From Karstenula rhodostoma CBS 690.94 (lineage: Eukaryota; Ascomycota; Dothideomycetes; Pleosporales; Didymosphaeriaceae), in assembly GCA_010093485.1 (NCBI GenBank), contig MU001516.1:248001-312000 (forward strand): a DNA stretch of 64,000 nucleotides, given 5' to 3'. Below are positions 20,045-31,044 of the stretch, one piece after another. Under the pieces are notes generated by a model, which was given only the letters and a program-made list of their open reading frames with translations, was not told where the DNA came from and searched no databases. The number at the start of each line of letters is the position of its first letter. Position 1 is the first letter of the stretch. A program made the position numbers and the translations under genes.

Positions 20045-23000
20045 TCACGTCTTCCCCACTCTGATTGTGCTCGCCCCCTCCGAACTGCCCTCCTCCTCGC
20101 TCAGCCCCTCCAACGGCCGCGTATCCTCCAACCGCATGGCCTTGAGCAAATCCCTACTCGCACGCAGCCCCTCTCTCAATTCAAGACTGCTCTTCCACAG
20201 CGCGTTCTGCAGCAGCGCGGGGTCGCCCTGGATGCCGAGTAGCGCCTCGGCGGGGGGCCCGCGGGGCACGGGGAAGTCGACGAGGGGCTTCCCGTTGGGG
20301 CCGACAGAGACGCGGATGGGGCGCGGGAGGTCGTCGACGGTGGCGTCGGTGGTGTAGCCGTCCTCTGCGTCCGAGGAGGTCGGGTGCTCGTCGCGGCTGT
20401 CAGGGCGGCGGGAGCTGCGCGGGTATCTGTTGCGGGCGAGGGTTAGCTTCTCGAGGGCGTCCCATGCCTCGTCGACGTCTTCGTCGTCGGCGGATTCGTC
20501 GGTGATGACGCTGAGGGGGGGCGAGTCGTCGCTGCTGAGGCCGAGGTGGTAGGCTGCTGCGTGCGACCAGCCGAGGTCGAGTTGCTGGGAGCGCTGGGCG
20601 GCGCGGTGGTAGGCGGAGGGGACGTTTTGGGGTGGGGGTTTGAGCTGGGCTTGCATTTGCGAGACGGAAGAGAGACCGCGGGCGTGCAAGGCTGCGTGGT
20701 GCGGGTCGACGGTCGTTGGGAGGCCTTGTTCGTCCAAGGTTTGAGGTGTAAGTAGACCAGGAATGGCGTGGTTAGGCTCCGACTGTGACTTTGTATGATA
20801 CGAAGTGCGGTTGCTGTTCTCGGTGAGTTGAACTTGGTCTTCGAGATTGAATGGGTTATCATTCATATGTTCCGTCGCAGCCGAATAAATGGTGGTGGAT
20901 TCTGAACCAGCCGTGCCAGGGCGGTAGTCATCGACCATTGCCATATCTAGATCGATCATCGATGTACGCACGGGTGACTCAGGCGCGGATTGGACCTGCG
21001 GATATTCATCAAATGACATGGTTGGGGCTGTTGTAGCATGCCTCAGACTAGGTCGGAAATTTGACTCCAGTGTCGGAGAGGATGCGAATGGTTGCGGATA
21101 ATCCGGTTCACGCTCCTCCAATCCACCCATAGGGAACTTGAAGTCTCGCGTCTTGCGATTGTTCAGTGGTGGCAGGTCATCCGACGGAAATTTCCAATCT
21201 TTAGTGGCTCGCCGTGAGTTCCGCTGGTTCTGATAGTTTGCCTCCGCCATGGCTGCATCAAAGGTCCATTCCCTCGTCGCGCGATTTGGCTTTGGCGGCG
21301 GCATCGGGGGGAACTTGAAGTCGCCTGTCTGTCTGTTTGGCGGGGGCATAGGCTCTTCAGCCATAGGGAACTTCCAGTCTTGCGTTCGGCGATTCGGCTG
21401 TTCAGGCGCGGATGGGAACTTCCAGTCCTGAGTCCGCCTGTTGGTGTCTTCGTTCGCAGTAGGGAACTTCCAATCTCGTGTCGCGCGCTTGGTCAGTTGG
21501 TCATCCTGATCAAAGCGATCTCGCTCTTCATCCTCCAACTCCATCTCACGCAACAGGTTTTTTATCCTATTTGCTTTCAGGGTAGGTACTTCGCCCAGAT
21601 CAATGCTGGGTACATCAGCAGCAGTAGGTACGTTCAGAAAGTCCCCCAAGTCGATGATTGTCTCTCGATTTGGCGCACCAGGATTGAAATCGCGAAGGAG
21701 GAGATCTGAAGGAGGCCGACCGTTGTCATCCTGATCGACACCACTGTAGCGATATGGTGACTTGTCCATATCGAACAATCGGTTCAACCGTTCTTCTCCT
21801 TTCTTTATCTGCTGTTCCCGGAAGGTGGCTTGGAGCTTCGCGAAGCGATCGTCGTCATCAATCGGCATGTTGATCCCAGTAAAACTCTGGCCTGGTGTTC
21901 CTGAGAATGGATCGGGAAATGCTCTCGACAAACGATTTTCGAACTCGTCCGAGGTGCTAAAAGTCCAGTCATCATCTTCTCCATCTTCTTCCGGGGCAAG
22001 AGGGTCAGGCGCCTGAGCACCACCCGCGTAGAATAACGAGGCTCGGGCGCCGCCTTCGTGTTCCCATTTGTAGTAGTCTTCCACAAGTTTGACTAAAATC
22101 ACGGTGGGAAACATCTTCGTCGAATCGACAAGGAAGGGATGTTCCAATATGTCGTCAGCCCTAGGGCGATCCTCAGGATTTGGCTCTAAAAGGAAAGAGA
22201 CGAACTCTTTCAGAGCATCTGAATGCCTCTCGCCTTCCAAAACAGGGACTCCGGTCTCGGGCAAATCCCATTGGACGGTTCTGTGAAATGGCGGGAAACC
22301 GGTCGCCATCTCATAGATGGTACATCCGTATGCCCAGATATCGACCTCGGATCCGTATAGAATATCGTTGGGTCTTATTCTGCTCTGCGGATGCGCGTCT
22401 TTTATCCACTCATTCTGGAGTTCAGGCGCCATCCAGTACGGAGTACCAACGATCGTCGATCGTTTGGAGCTCTCAGGTTCGAGTTGTCCAGATACACCGA
22501 AATCGCACAATTGTACACGGCCATCCTCGAGGATCAATATGTTGTTACACTTGAGATCTCTGTGCAACACGCCAGCCTCGTGTACATATTTCAATCCCAA
22601 CGCAAGCTCACGCGCGATCGGTATGATGAATTTCTCCGGCAATCCTGGTCCTGGATCTCTAAGGTTCATGGTAGGCTTCATGAGAGTGTTGACACTGCCA
22701 CCACTGGCATACTCGCTGACAATCCAGAGTTCGTTGTGAACGGATCGAGCTTCTTCAATGATGTTCACATATGGTCGTGCCTTGCTGTCTCGCAGCTGCT
22801 GGAGGATATTGATCTCCTTGAGTGTCTCTGACAGGTTTTTGGTGGTCATCTCTTCATAATCGACAGAGTCAATGTCAATGATCTTGATGGCAACCAGTCC
22901 ATCATTGTTGCGGTTTTTGCTGCGTCTGGTCAGCACTATTACATAGGATACTACCTGCACTCTACACACCCCTTGAACACACGACCGTATGCGCCCTTGC

Positions 23001-23739
23001 CAATTAACTCGTAGAAGTCATACGGCGGCGGCTCGTCACCGCTGCGCTTGGCTCGCTCGGCCACGATGGTCTGCATCTCTTTCGCTTGCTGGATCGCGCG
23101 GCCCTTGGTGCCGACGCCAGCCGGCTGAACCGACAAACGGGTGGGATCCATGTTGGGCTTTTCCTGGCAATTTCCGCGGCGCAATTGCGGTAGCGAATTG
23201 ATAGCTTGCTCGAGCTGTAGTTCGAGAGGGGACTCTGGTATGCCTTGGAGGGGGCTATCTACAAGCTCGCCTGCGTCCCAAGGTATTGCAGTGACTGGGA
23301 TATGCAACGGCGATGGGTTTGGCAAGGTTCCTCCGAGCTTCAGCTCTGCTATAGATGGCCTGCGGCTAACTGCGCGACTCGACTGTCCGCTGGTCGGCTT
23401 GCTTCTCCCTGGACTCGAGTTCGACGTGCGGGGGAAGATGAACGGTGGCGGGGAGACTTCTCCGAGCGGTGTACTGGGGGAGGATACAACGATTGGGAAT
23501 CGTGCATTTACAATTGGTCGCGAGATGTGGGATTTATCGATGGACCTGCGCGGAGTCTTCTTGATTCCTATACGACTGGTCAATTCTGTGAAGGACAAAC
23601 CCCGCTTGCTGCGCTTGCCCGCAGACGCATCCGGGAGCGCAAGCGCCAGCGAGGACGACGCATTGGAGCGCAGGTCCGGGTCGAGGCTTGCAAGATCACC
23701 AATCGAGGTCTTCGAGCGCTTGAGGCGCTTTGAAGCCAT
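20045..23739 (-). CDS. Ste20/GCK-like Ser/Thr protein kinase with DWKFP repeats
   Basis: Two exons, 23739..22970 and 22919..20045; the 50-nt intron (GTGTGT donor, GCTGACC branch, ACGCAG acceptor) falls inside the glycine loop. The protein is 1214 aa. A basic, Ser-rich N-terminus (~240 aa) precedes the kinase domain (~243-525): GKGAYGRVFKG, VAIK (Lys269), HRDLKCNN (Asp378), DFG (Asp396) and GTPYWMAPE, the last typical of the Ste20 group. An insert follows subdomain VIII (HPQSRIRPNDILYG). The long tail has a seven-copy degenerate repeat, RxTxDWKFP, at ~736-855, then acidic and Pro-rich low complexity. Such kinases act in polarity, septation and MOR/SIN-type signalling; the exact orthologue is not assigned. 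Its start faces the basic-protein gene across 540 bp. Confidence 0.88.
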
Positions 23740-24279
23740 TGTTGGTGGGAGATGTGTTGCGTGTCTTTACGGCATCTTGAAGCTTTGCGCGGAGGCGGGG
23801 TATTTACAGTAAACAGAAAATCAACTTACAGGTTGCTCGGTGAAGCGGTGTCTAGCTCGCGCTCGAGTGAATGGTGCTCATGTTGCCTGGCCAGTGTCGG
23901 TGTGAAGCCGAATCGGCGTGCTGGCACTCCCGTTGGTGGGCACGGTCCGAACTGGCACTCGGCCCGCGAATGTCGTACGGAAAAGAAGTTGAAAAGAGCA
24001 CGCTCAACAAACAGAAGAAAGGGGGGCCGTGTGTAGACGTCGTCGACGCGCAACGCAGCATTGGCAGAATGATGTGTGGGTTTCAAGACATGCAGGGTCT
24101 CGCCATCTGAAGTGGAGTTGGATTTCTCCGCTGCTAATGCAACCTTATTTCATGCGGTTAGCAGCGCTTCTTCTCCGCACCAGCCACTCGGTTCCGTTGA
24201 CATCATAGCGCCACATCGCAACGCTTCTCAAAGTTGGATTGTTGGAAATGGAAAATACCAACGACTATACACCGCAAAC
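23740..24279. promoter_or_regulatory. divergent intergenic region, kinase / basic protein
   Basis: 540 bp holding the promoters of the GCK-like kinase (minus) and the PK-rich protein gene (plus). No TATA box was identified with confidence. Confidence 0.4.
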
Positions 24280-24897
24280 ATGCCTCCCAAACAAGCACCA
24301 AAGACGGGCCCGAAGGCGGTAAAGAAGCCGCTCCCCAAGGCGAACGTCAAGCCCTCCCCAAAAGCTGCGCCAAAGACCCCGCAGCAAGCGCTGAAGAAAG
24401 CTGGAGCTGGTCCTCCAGCGAAGAAGCCGTTGCCCAAGGCCACTCCACTGGGCCAAAAGAAAGCGCTACCCAAAGTCAATCCGCAGACCGTAAAGAAACA
24501 GCCGCCTCAACAGCAGGGCTGGCTCGGGAAGATAGGAAGCCAGGCCGCGTCCGGCATTGGCAACTTCACAGGAGCTATAGTATCCGCAGCCGGCAACGGC
24601 GTGGCAGGCGCAGGCAGGGGCGCGGGCTCAAGGTAAGTCTCTTCCACAAGTGCGCATGATGCTGTGTGCTGACAGAGTGACAGTGTCGCGAACGCGTCCC
24701 GCACCTGGGGCGACGCCATCCGCGAGTACGGCAACTCCATCAAAGACGTCACCGGCGCCTCAGGACCGCGCGCGAGCTCAGCAAAGAACCCGCTTGGACT
24801 GTCGAGCACGCCGCAGGGCGCAAAGTCCGTCATGGGCTCGCGGCCCGGCATTACAGGCGTGTCAAAAGGCTCGGGGAGCAATCCTTTAGGGCTGTGA
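24280..24897 (+). CDS. small basic Lys/Pro/Ala-rich protein, unknown function
   Basis: Two exons, 24280..24632 and 24684..24897, with a GTAAGT donor and a GTGACAG acceptor (51-nt intron); 188 aa. The first ~85 residues are a degenerate basic repeat of (K)KPLPKA / KxxPKA type (KKPLPKANVKPSPKAAPK and KKPLPKATPLGQKKALPK), likely disordered and possibly nucleic-acid binding or histone-tail-like. The second half is non-basic and conserved-looking: WLGKIGSQAASGIGNF, a Gly/Ala stretch, then WGDAIREYGNSIKDVTG and a Ser/Gly tail ending NPLGL. The clean splice and the sense of the two halves support a real gene. I do not recognise a family; similar short proteins occur in filamentous fungi without assigned function. 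Confidence 0.7.
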
Positions 24898-25164
24898 GAC
24901 GAGTGATGGTTATAGGTCCTGTTATGCGGTACGAATAAAGTGGGATTGGTATTTGTTATACAGTACAGGAGTAAGGTTGGGTATCTTCAGAAATCTTGTA
25001 CAAGTAGTCTATGTCTCTCTTGAAAAATAACAAAACGTACCGGAACCATCGTGGAGATCTCTATGCATTCCGTGCCCAGTGCGCCGAAGCAATGCAATGT
25101 AAACGTAGACGTAAAATGAAGACGCGAAAGTAGGGAATCGCCTAGGCGATCACAGCGGATCGAC

Positions 25165-27501
25165 TCAAACTACCTGGAAGGCATCCAGATCACCTGTCGA
25201 CATATCTGGAACTCCGGCCTCTTCTCTGGCTTGGTTGATCATAGCCTCTACCGCTCCTGGAAGATGCGCACGTTTCAGGATCACGCGAACGAATTCTGAA
25301 AGGAGGTTCAGGCCTAGATTTCCGACTTCTTCGTCCGTGAGCTTGGTGTAGTCGTCCTGTGTGATGTTCATCCTTTGCAAACGGCGCTCTAAAAGGATAT
25401 GATACACCCTGCCCATTGTCTCTACATTCTTCTTGTAAACATCGTGGTACAGCAAGCTCGATCGTTCAGCGGGGCTTTTGTTGCGCATGTCAACCCAAGC
25501 AGCATGTCGCTGGAGTACCACCGCAGATGTGTCGGACGGGAAGATGCCGATTTGTTTGCCAAGGATATGCAGACTGACAAGCGAACCAGCAAGATCGTTC
25601 GTGTAGCTGAAGCAGTGCATCATCAGGGTCGTCAGCGCCCCGTGCTCTATTGCGGCTAAACCGATCCGAAACCGCTCCACGTCAGTTCTGGCTCGACATC
25701 GCGTCCACCACTCGACGGTCTCGGCCAACAATTCACGAGGTCGAGGGAGATCGGGATCATCGCGAGCAACTTGGTCTTGAAGCGCTAGTCGAAGCGTCTT
25801 CCATAGGCATCTGATGCTCGCTCCATCGGGGTAGACACCGGGTGCGCCCACGGGTACATCCGTGAACGATTTGTAAATCTTCCAGGCTTCACTGTACTTT
25901 CCTTGGCGGCATTTGTTGTCCATGAGAATGTTCATGAGCGCTGAATTTGCTTGGATGCCCCCCTCTTTTAGTTGTCTTTCCAAATAATCCACATGCTCCC
26001 ACTGCTCTTTATTCCCGTGGTGCTTCATCATGATCGCGAATGTGGACACGTTAGCTCGGGGAACATGTCTCAGCTTGTCGTCCAAATCCTCGTCGTCTGG
26101 TACTAGTTCTTTCCTTTCATTGGCCGACTTTGAAATTAACTCGGCGGCGGACGCATGCGGCAATTTCTCCACGGAGGCCTTTCGAGCCTCTTCAACCATT
26201 CGCCAACCGATGTTCTCTGCTTTCGAAACATACGGGTTGTGTTCAGGTTGCTGCACTGCGGTGCGCATAAGTGCTCTCAGCAACAGGTTGAAGTGGATTG
26301 TTTGGGGCTGAGAGTTGCGGCGGAACATCATGTCCAGAATTTGACCTGCAGCTTCCGGTGCATTTCTGATCACAGCTGATCTCATCCAATGAGCGAAAAC
26401 GTGTGGGTGGTATGCTAGCGGTAAGCTCTTGACCGCTTGCAAGCCAATGGTGGTCATTTTCGAAATGTCCGTACCCAACCGGTAGAGCATGTGTAGTCTC
26501 GACAGGACGTCCTCGATCTCCTCTAGATCATCCGATCTGGCGAGATGACCCTCCTTGATCATGTCCCGAAAGACAAGCTTAGCATAAGTCAAGTGACGAG
26601 CTTCCAAGAAGCCTACAAAGCAAGCGTCGTAATCTTCGAGCGTAATCTTGTCGCCCAGCTTCTCTTTCATCTTCTTGAACATTCCGTTGGCCAAATCGTG
26701 GTGCTGGATTGAGGGGGACGAGGTGTGGGCGCGAAATACCGTCTTCATGATACTGGGGTCCCACGACGGATACAACTCAAACAGCTCGTGCATGATCTCG
26801 CGCGCGCGATCAGGGTATCCGGAAAACGCATGTAATCTGGCCCCTAGCTCAAGGTGTTCAGGTTTGTAATCGTGTCGTGGGAGGCCATTGGAACCTTCGT
26901 TGTCCTCGCTCCATTCTTTCAAAGCCTGTTCTTCCTGCCCGCTTGCAAACAGGTCGTCGAGGTATCTTATTCGACGTCCAGCTGGCTCGTAATTCCCACA
27001 AGTGGCCATATCCTTCTCTAGTCTTCTTAGGCGATAAAAAGAGCCATTTGGTGAAAACGTCCACCGCTCCTGTATATTCCAAAGTATATCCCACGCCCTG
27101 TCCGGGATCGCATGTATCGTGTCCGGGCAGCACCGTAATATCCGACGGTACGTCTTCCAAAGCATAAAATGAAGCCCTGGATGATCCGACTTTGTATCTG
27201 CCAGTTGCAGGAGATGGTTTAGTTTTGCGATCTGGGCATGGTCTTTAAGTGTATATGTGTCGCCTCTAAGGAACACCTCGAACCCTTGCGACTCGCGTCG
27301 CTGTGCACGCTCGACTTTGAGTAGTTCGTGTCGCGAACCATTCCGCGGATCGGCAGGGGTAGCTGACCGAGGCGTGTGTCGTGTGGGATCCCATGGTTTT
27401 ACGTACGAGGCTATCGGCCTGGGTAACGTGGTCACGGAGCGCGTATGCGAAGGCTGCAGAAGACGAAGGAGACGGCTTATGCTTCGCAAAGGAAGCAGCA
27501 T
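25165..27501 (-). CDS. mitochondrial PPR-like helical-repeat protein
   Basis: Single exon, 778 aa. The N-terminus, MLLPLRSISRLLRLLQPSHT, followed by RSVTTLPR, is Arg/Ser/Leu-rich and free of acidic residues, a typical mitochondrial targeting sequence. The rest is helical, with spaced PPR-like segments: HLELGARLHAFSGYPDRARE, TLEDYDACFVGFLEARHLTYAK, TIHFNLLLRALMRTA, VSTFAIMMKHHGNKEQWEHV and NSALMNILMDNKCRQGKYSE. Fungal proteins of this kind act in mitochondrial RNA maturation, stability or translation (the group that includes Cya5/Ccm1-type factors); the target RNA cannot be inferred. The 3' end is about 270 bp from the end of the convergent basic-protein gene. Confidence 0.8.
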   Translation of the reverse strand: MLLPLRSISRLLRLLQPSHTRSVTTLPRPIASYVKPWDPTRHTPRSATPADPRNGSRHELLKVERAQRRESQGFEVFLRGDTYTLKDHAQIAKLNHLLQLADTKSDHPGLHFMLWKTYRRILRCCPDTIHAIPDRAWDILWNIQERWTFSPNGSFYRLRRLEKDMATCGNYEPAGRRIRYLDDLFASGQEEQALKEWSEDNEGSNGLPRHDYKPEHLELGARLHAFSGYPDRAREIMHELFELYPSWDPSIMKTVFRAHTSSPSIQHHDLANGMFKKMKEKLGDKITLEDYDACFVGFLEARHLTYAKLVFRDMIKEGHLARSDDLEEIEDVLSRLHMLYRLGTDISKMTTIGLQAVKSLPLAYHPHVFAHWMRSAVIRNAPEAAGQILDMMFRRNSQPQTIHFNLLLRALMRTAVQQPEHNPYVSKAENIGWRMVEEARKASVEKLPHASAAELISKSANERKELVPDDEDLDDKLRHVPRANVSTFAIMMKHHGNKEQWEHVDYLERQLKEGGIQANSALMNILMDNKCRQGKYSEAWKIYKSFTDVPVGAPGVYPDGASIRCLWKTLRLALQDQVARDDPDLPRPRELLAETVEWWTRCRARTDVERFRIGLAAIEHGALTTLMMHCFSYTNDLAGSLVSLHILGKQIGIFPSDTSAVVLQRHAAWVDMRNKSPAERSSLLYHDVYKKNVETMGRVYHILLERRLQRMNITQDDYTKLTDEEVGNLGLNLLSEFVRVILKRAHLPGAVEAMINQAREEAGVPDMSTGDLDAFQVV

Positions 27502-29216
27502 GGAGGGTGGCGTTCGTGATGCGGTCGCTGCGGATCTTCCCCACGTCCGAGTAGGAAGTCCATCGGGGTAGTAAGATTATTAAAGAATGTACACGAACGT
27601 CGCCGATGAAAGGCAAAAAGTTCAGTTCCCATTGTCGCGTCTTCTCCTAAAAAGTTGACCGACCAATCGGCGACCGGATCATCTCCGCAGCCCGCTTCAC
27701 GTGGTCTTATCGATAGCTGGACAAGGGAGAATTGATCCTCACCTCACACATTGAATGCTCTCGAGCTGCTCTCCGTCTCTCGCCCTCTTACGTGAGCTGC
27801 AAGAGGTAGCAATTTCGCTCGTCGATGGCGAGAAGGTGCTACTCACGAGAACAGATAGCGGAACGCTTGCCGGTTCTGGATGCGGATGGCTGAATTATAC
27901 GCCTAATCACGAACGCGCTCGCGGTAGCTCGCCCACTCTCCGGCTTTACATCCAATTCTGGACATGTTCTGTCTTGGACGTATGCGGGCTCCAGCAAATA
28001 CAGATATCTCTTGTTTGTTTGTTCGTCGTACTGGGTGGACTCAAATCCTTTCGATTCCTTCTGGATAACACCCTGCGCATTGATGGCGCGAGATATAGCA
28101 TCCGCAACAAAACCTGGATTGTCCAACTTCTCAAGCCCGGAATGGACCTGGTCCATACGCTACCAGTGGAGCTCCTGTACTTCTGTCCCAAAGGAGCCAA
28201 ACGAATATGTCTTATGCATCGGCTGAAGGCAATTGTCGCGTACATTACCATCTGTTCTCTCACCCCACAGCTCTCGAGCACGTGTTCATGCATAGCGTGA
28301 GTACCTTGCATATATGCTCCTGCTCTTGCCAACGAAACCAAAGTCTCGTTGGCGGGCTAATTAAGGAATAACAAATAGTTGTCGAAACATATTGTTCTAA
28401 TTTCCGATTCGGGAATCTCCAGCTTTACCTAAGTCGCTTCCCTGCTGGACAGCATCGTCAGTGCACCACGTCGACGCGTGGTCCGTATATTGTGGATCGA
28501 TTTAGCCGCAGTCCAGAACACTCGCTCCGCATACGTCGATCTTCCGGGCAAGATCTTTGGGGATGGCCATGAGATTCACAGCTAAGCTTTTTCCCCGCAT
28601 GCTTCCATCTGCCGAACATGCAAGCTAGCTTAGAGGCCCGTCCGAAGATTCGTGATCACAACATAGTCACTCCACACACGCAAACCGATGATGGGTGGCA
28701 CGCTCGCAGCGCTTTGCCCTGACCCAAGACGATACCACGAGCCATTCTTTCAGAACAAATAAACTCAAAGCATTTCGTTGATGACGTGCTGAGGCTACAT
28801 TGTCGCCGCAACTTAAAGTGCCCTCGAGCTTCTGTTTAAGATGCGGGTGTGACCAAGTCTCATTACATATACACCTCCCATGCATGGTTGGCTCGGTTAC
28901 GCACGCGCAATCTTCAAGCAAATATGGGGAAGGGCCAGTGTCGCACAGATCGCAACATTTTCAGACGGCTAATCTGAAGGCATTGCGCTGTTGTCGAGAA
29001 TATACGTAAACCAGTACGTTGGCCAACCACATTGGGAGCGCACATAACTTTATATGCTCGAAATGACGGTTCTAGAAGACCACCTCCTGCATCTGACCTC
29101 CGCCGTATGGCTTCTAGGCCTGTCCCTTGTCCCGGCCTTTTTTTCCTCCCGGGGACGTGACAAAAAGTTCGGGTTGTCCTTCACGTTTCCTTGACGTGGA
29201 AAAGTCTCTCCTCAGG
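27502..29216. other. gene-poor region (1.7 kb)
   Basis: Promoters of the flanking divergent genes lie at the two ends. In the middle, two overlapping frames (27755-28300 plus; 27839-28156 minus) show neither domain nor splice pattern. Nothing else recognised. Confidence 0.45.
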
Positions 29217-30520
29217 ATGCTCGCCTCGCTGTTCTGGGCGGCTCTCTTCGCTGTCCCTTCGTGGGCGCAAAGCCAGTTTGTAAAAGGTCAAAAATGGCAG
29301 ATCATCCTCACAGGCGTGCCGGATGTATCAAAATCACCACTCCCGCCTACCGATGCACCCGTATGGGACGTTGATCTGTTCGACAGCGACACGGCAACCA
29401 TCGCGGCCCTAAAAGCAACAGGGAAGATTGTGATATGTTATTTCAGCGCTGGGACGGTGGAAGACTGGCGGTCAGATGCGAAGGATTTCCCGACCGGAGA
29501 TGTTGGCAAGGTGCTTCCTGAGTGGCCGAACGAGAAATGGATACAGACGGGGAGCAAGAAGGTCAGAGACATAATGGCGAAGCGCATCAAGCTAGCCGGA
29601 GACAAAGGATGCAATGCTATAGATCCGGACAACGTAGGTATGTGTACTGCTTCTCTCACTGGAAAGTCGATATTCTATAACCAGGGAAGCCGCTAATTCA
29701 CACTCCAGATGGCTACGTGAGTACATCTCCCGCTCGATGAGCTGACCACACATATTCCAATTCCAAAGCCCTATCAAGACCGCACCCTCACGACGCAGCT
29801 AACGCACCCCCAGCAAAACGACAACGGCCTCAACCTCAAATCCCAAGACGCAGTCGACTACGTAAAATGGATGGCGACGGAAGCCTCCAAATACAGCATG
29901 GAAACCGGGCTCAAAAACGCCCTCGACATCGTCGACACGCTAACCTCGACCGTCTCCTTCGCCATCAACGAGCAGTGCGCCCAACTGGGCGAATGCGACC
30001 GCTACGCCGCCTTCCTCGCCGCCGGCAAACCCGTCTTCCACATCGAGTACCCCACGCCGCTCAACCCCGCCGCCGCAAACGGCGTCTCCTGCACGGGACC
30101 CGGCACCGCGGGGCTGAGCACCGTGCTGAAGAACCTCGCGCTCGACGGACCGGCTGTGTACTGTGATGGGAGCCAGGTGGATACGCCGACGAAGGGGGGA
30201 ACGGGTCCGCCGCGGCCAACGAGGACGCTTACGCCGCGGCCTACGACGACGAGGTCGACTACCACGCGGTTGACCACGACGGCACCCCCGACTACGACGC
30301 GCACGACGAGCGCGAGACCGCCGCCTACGAGTACGCCCGGTCCTGGGAACGGGTGCAAGGCGAAGCACTGGGACCAGTGCGGGGGGAACGACTGGAAGGG
30401 GTGTACGGTCTGCGAGGTGAGTTTCTCCTTATTTCTAAGGGTATTACTAACGCGTCGGTTGCGCAGTCGCCGTATACATGCAAGGGGGTTTCGCCGCCGT
30501 GGTACTATCAGTGTCTATAA
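29217..30520 (+). CDS. secreted GH114 endo-alpha-1,4-polygalactosaminidase with CBM1
   Basis: Four exons, 29217..29637, 29709..29716, 29814..30416 and 30467..30520; 361 aa. Exon 2 is only 8 nt and supplies the end of DPDNVDGY, so the GH114 motif is restored only if it is used. The signal peptide is LFWAALFAVPSWA. The GH114 (TIM-barrel) domain spans ~25-280: VWDVDLFDSD, VICYFSAGTVEDWR, GCNAIDPDNVDGY, DNGLNL and SFAINEQC. A Thr/Pro/Arg linker follows, then a C-terminal fungal cellulose-binding module (CBM1), ~322-361, with Cys spacing HWDQCGG...CTVCESPYTC...YYQCL; the last intron cuts the CBM. Such enzymes hydrolyse galactosaminogalactan-type polymers; here the CBM would tether it to cellulose or chitin. 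The start is the ATG immediately before the signal peptide. Confidence 0.88.
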
Positions 30521-31044
30521 AAGATGTGTGGGGGCAGGGGGGAAAGGGGTGGTGTGTTAGGTTTCCGCGCGTGCAAATATACCCGTTTTGGACTTTGTTT
30601 GTTTGTGAGGACTTCTGTTCGTGTCCCCTGTGTTGTTGGTGTTGGACCCCACATTCCTGCCTGCGACTGCGCAGTCGATCAGGCAGGGTTAGAATGACTT
30701 TGTTGTATGGACGTCGTGTGTGCGCGAGGAGTATGGTCTGCTTACTTACCGTCCGTAGCGTAGGTGGAAGGTGGAAGGATAGTGCACGACCAGGTCAACA
30801 GCTTGAGTACAGCTAGCCCATGGAGTACACCGCACTTAAAGTTTCGTCGTTAGTGCTGTAGTTCTGAAGCGTGACCTTTTTGGTAGAGGGACTGATGGCT
30901 CCCTGATAGACAGTATGTACGTCCGCCGATGGACGTCCGCTTTACCACTCCATCGCATCACCTCGCTATATCTACAGTTTGTAACGCATCGTATACACAT
31001 CGTTTGCCACGACGCGGGTTTTCTTCAGACCTCATGACATCCCC
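30521..31044. other. intergenic region between convergent genes
   Basis: 3' flanks of the GH114 and exopolyphosphatase genes. T/G-rich just after the GH114 stop. No gene recognised. Confidence 0.45.

Noticed and set aside
27755..28300. 181-codon plus frame between the PPR-like and GH114 genes
   Set aside because: No domain, no splice pattern, overlapped by an equally long minus frame; coding not supported.
29940..30368. 142-codon Arg-rich minus frame in the GH114 gene
   Set aside because: Antisense of the Thr/Pro linker; composition artefact.
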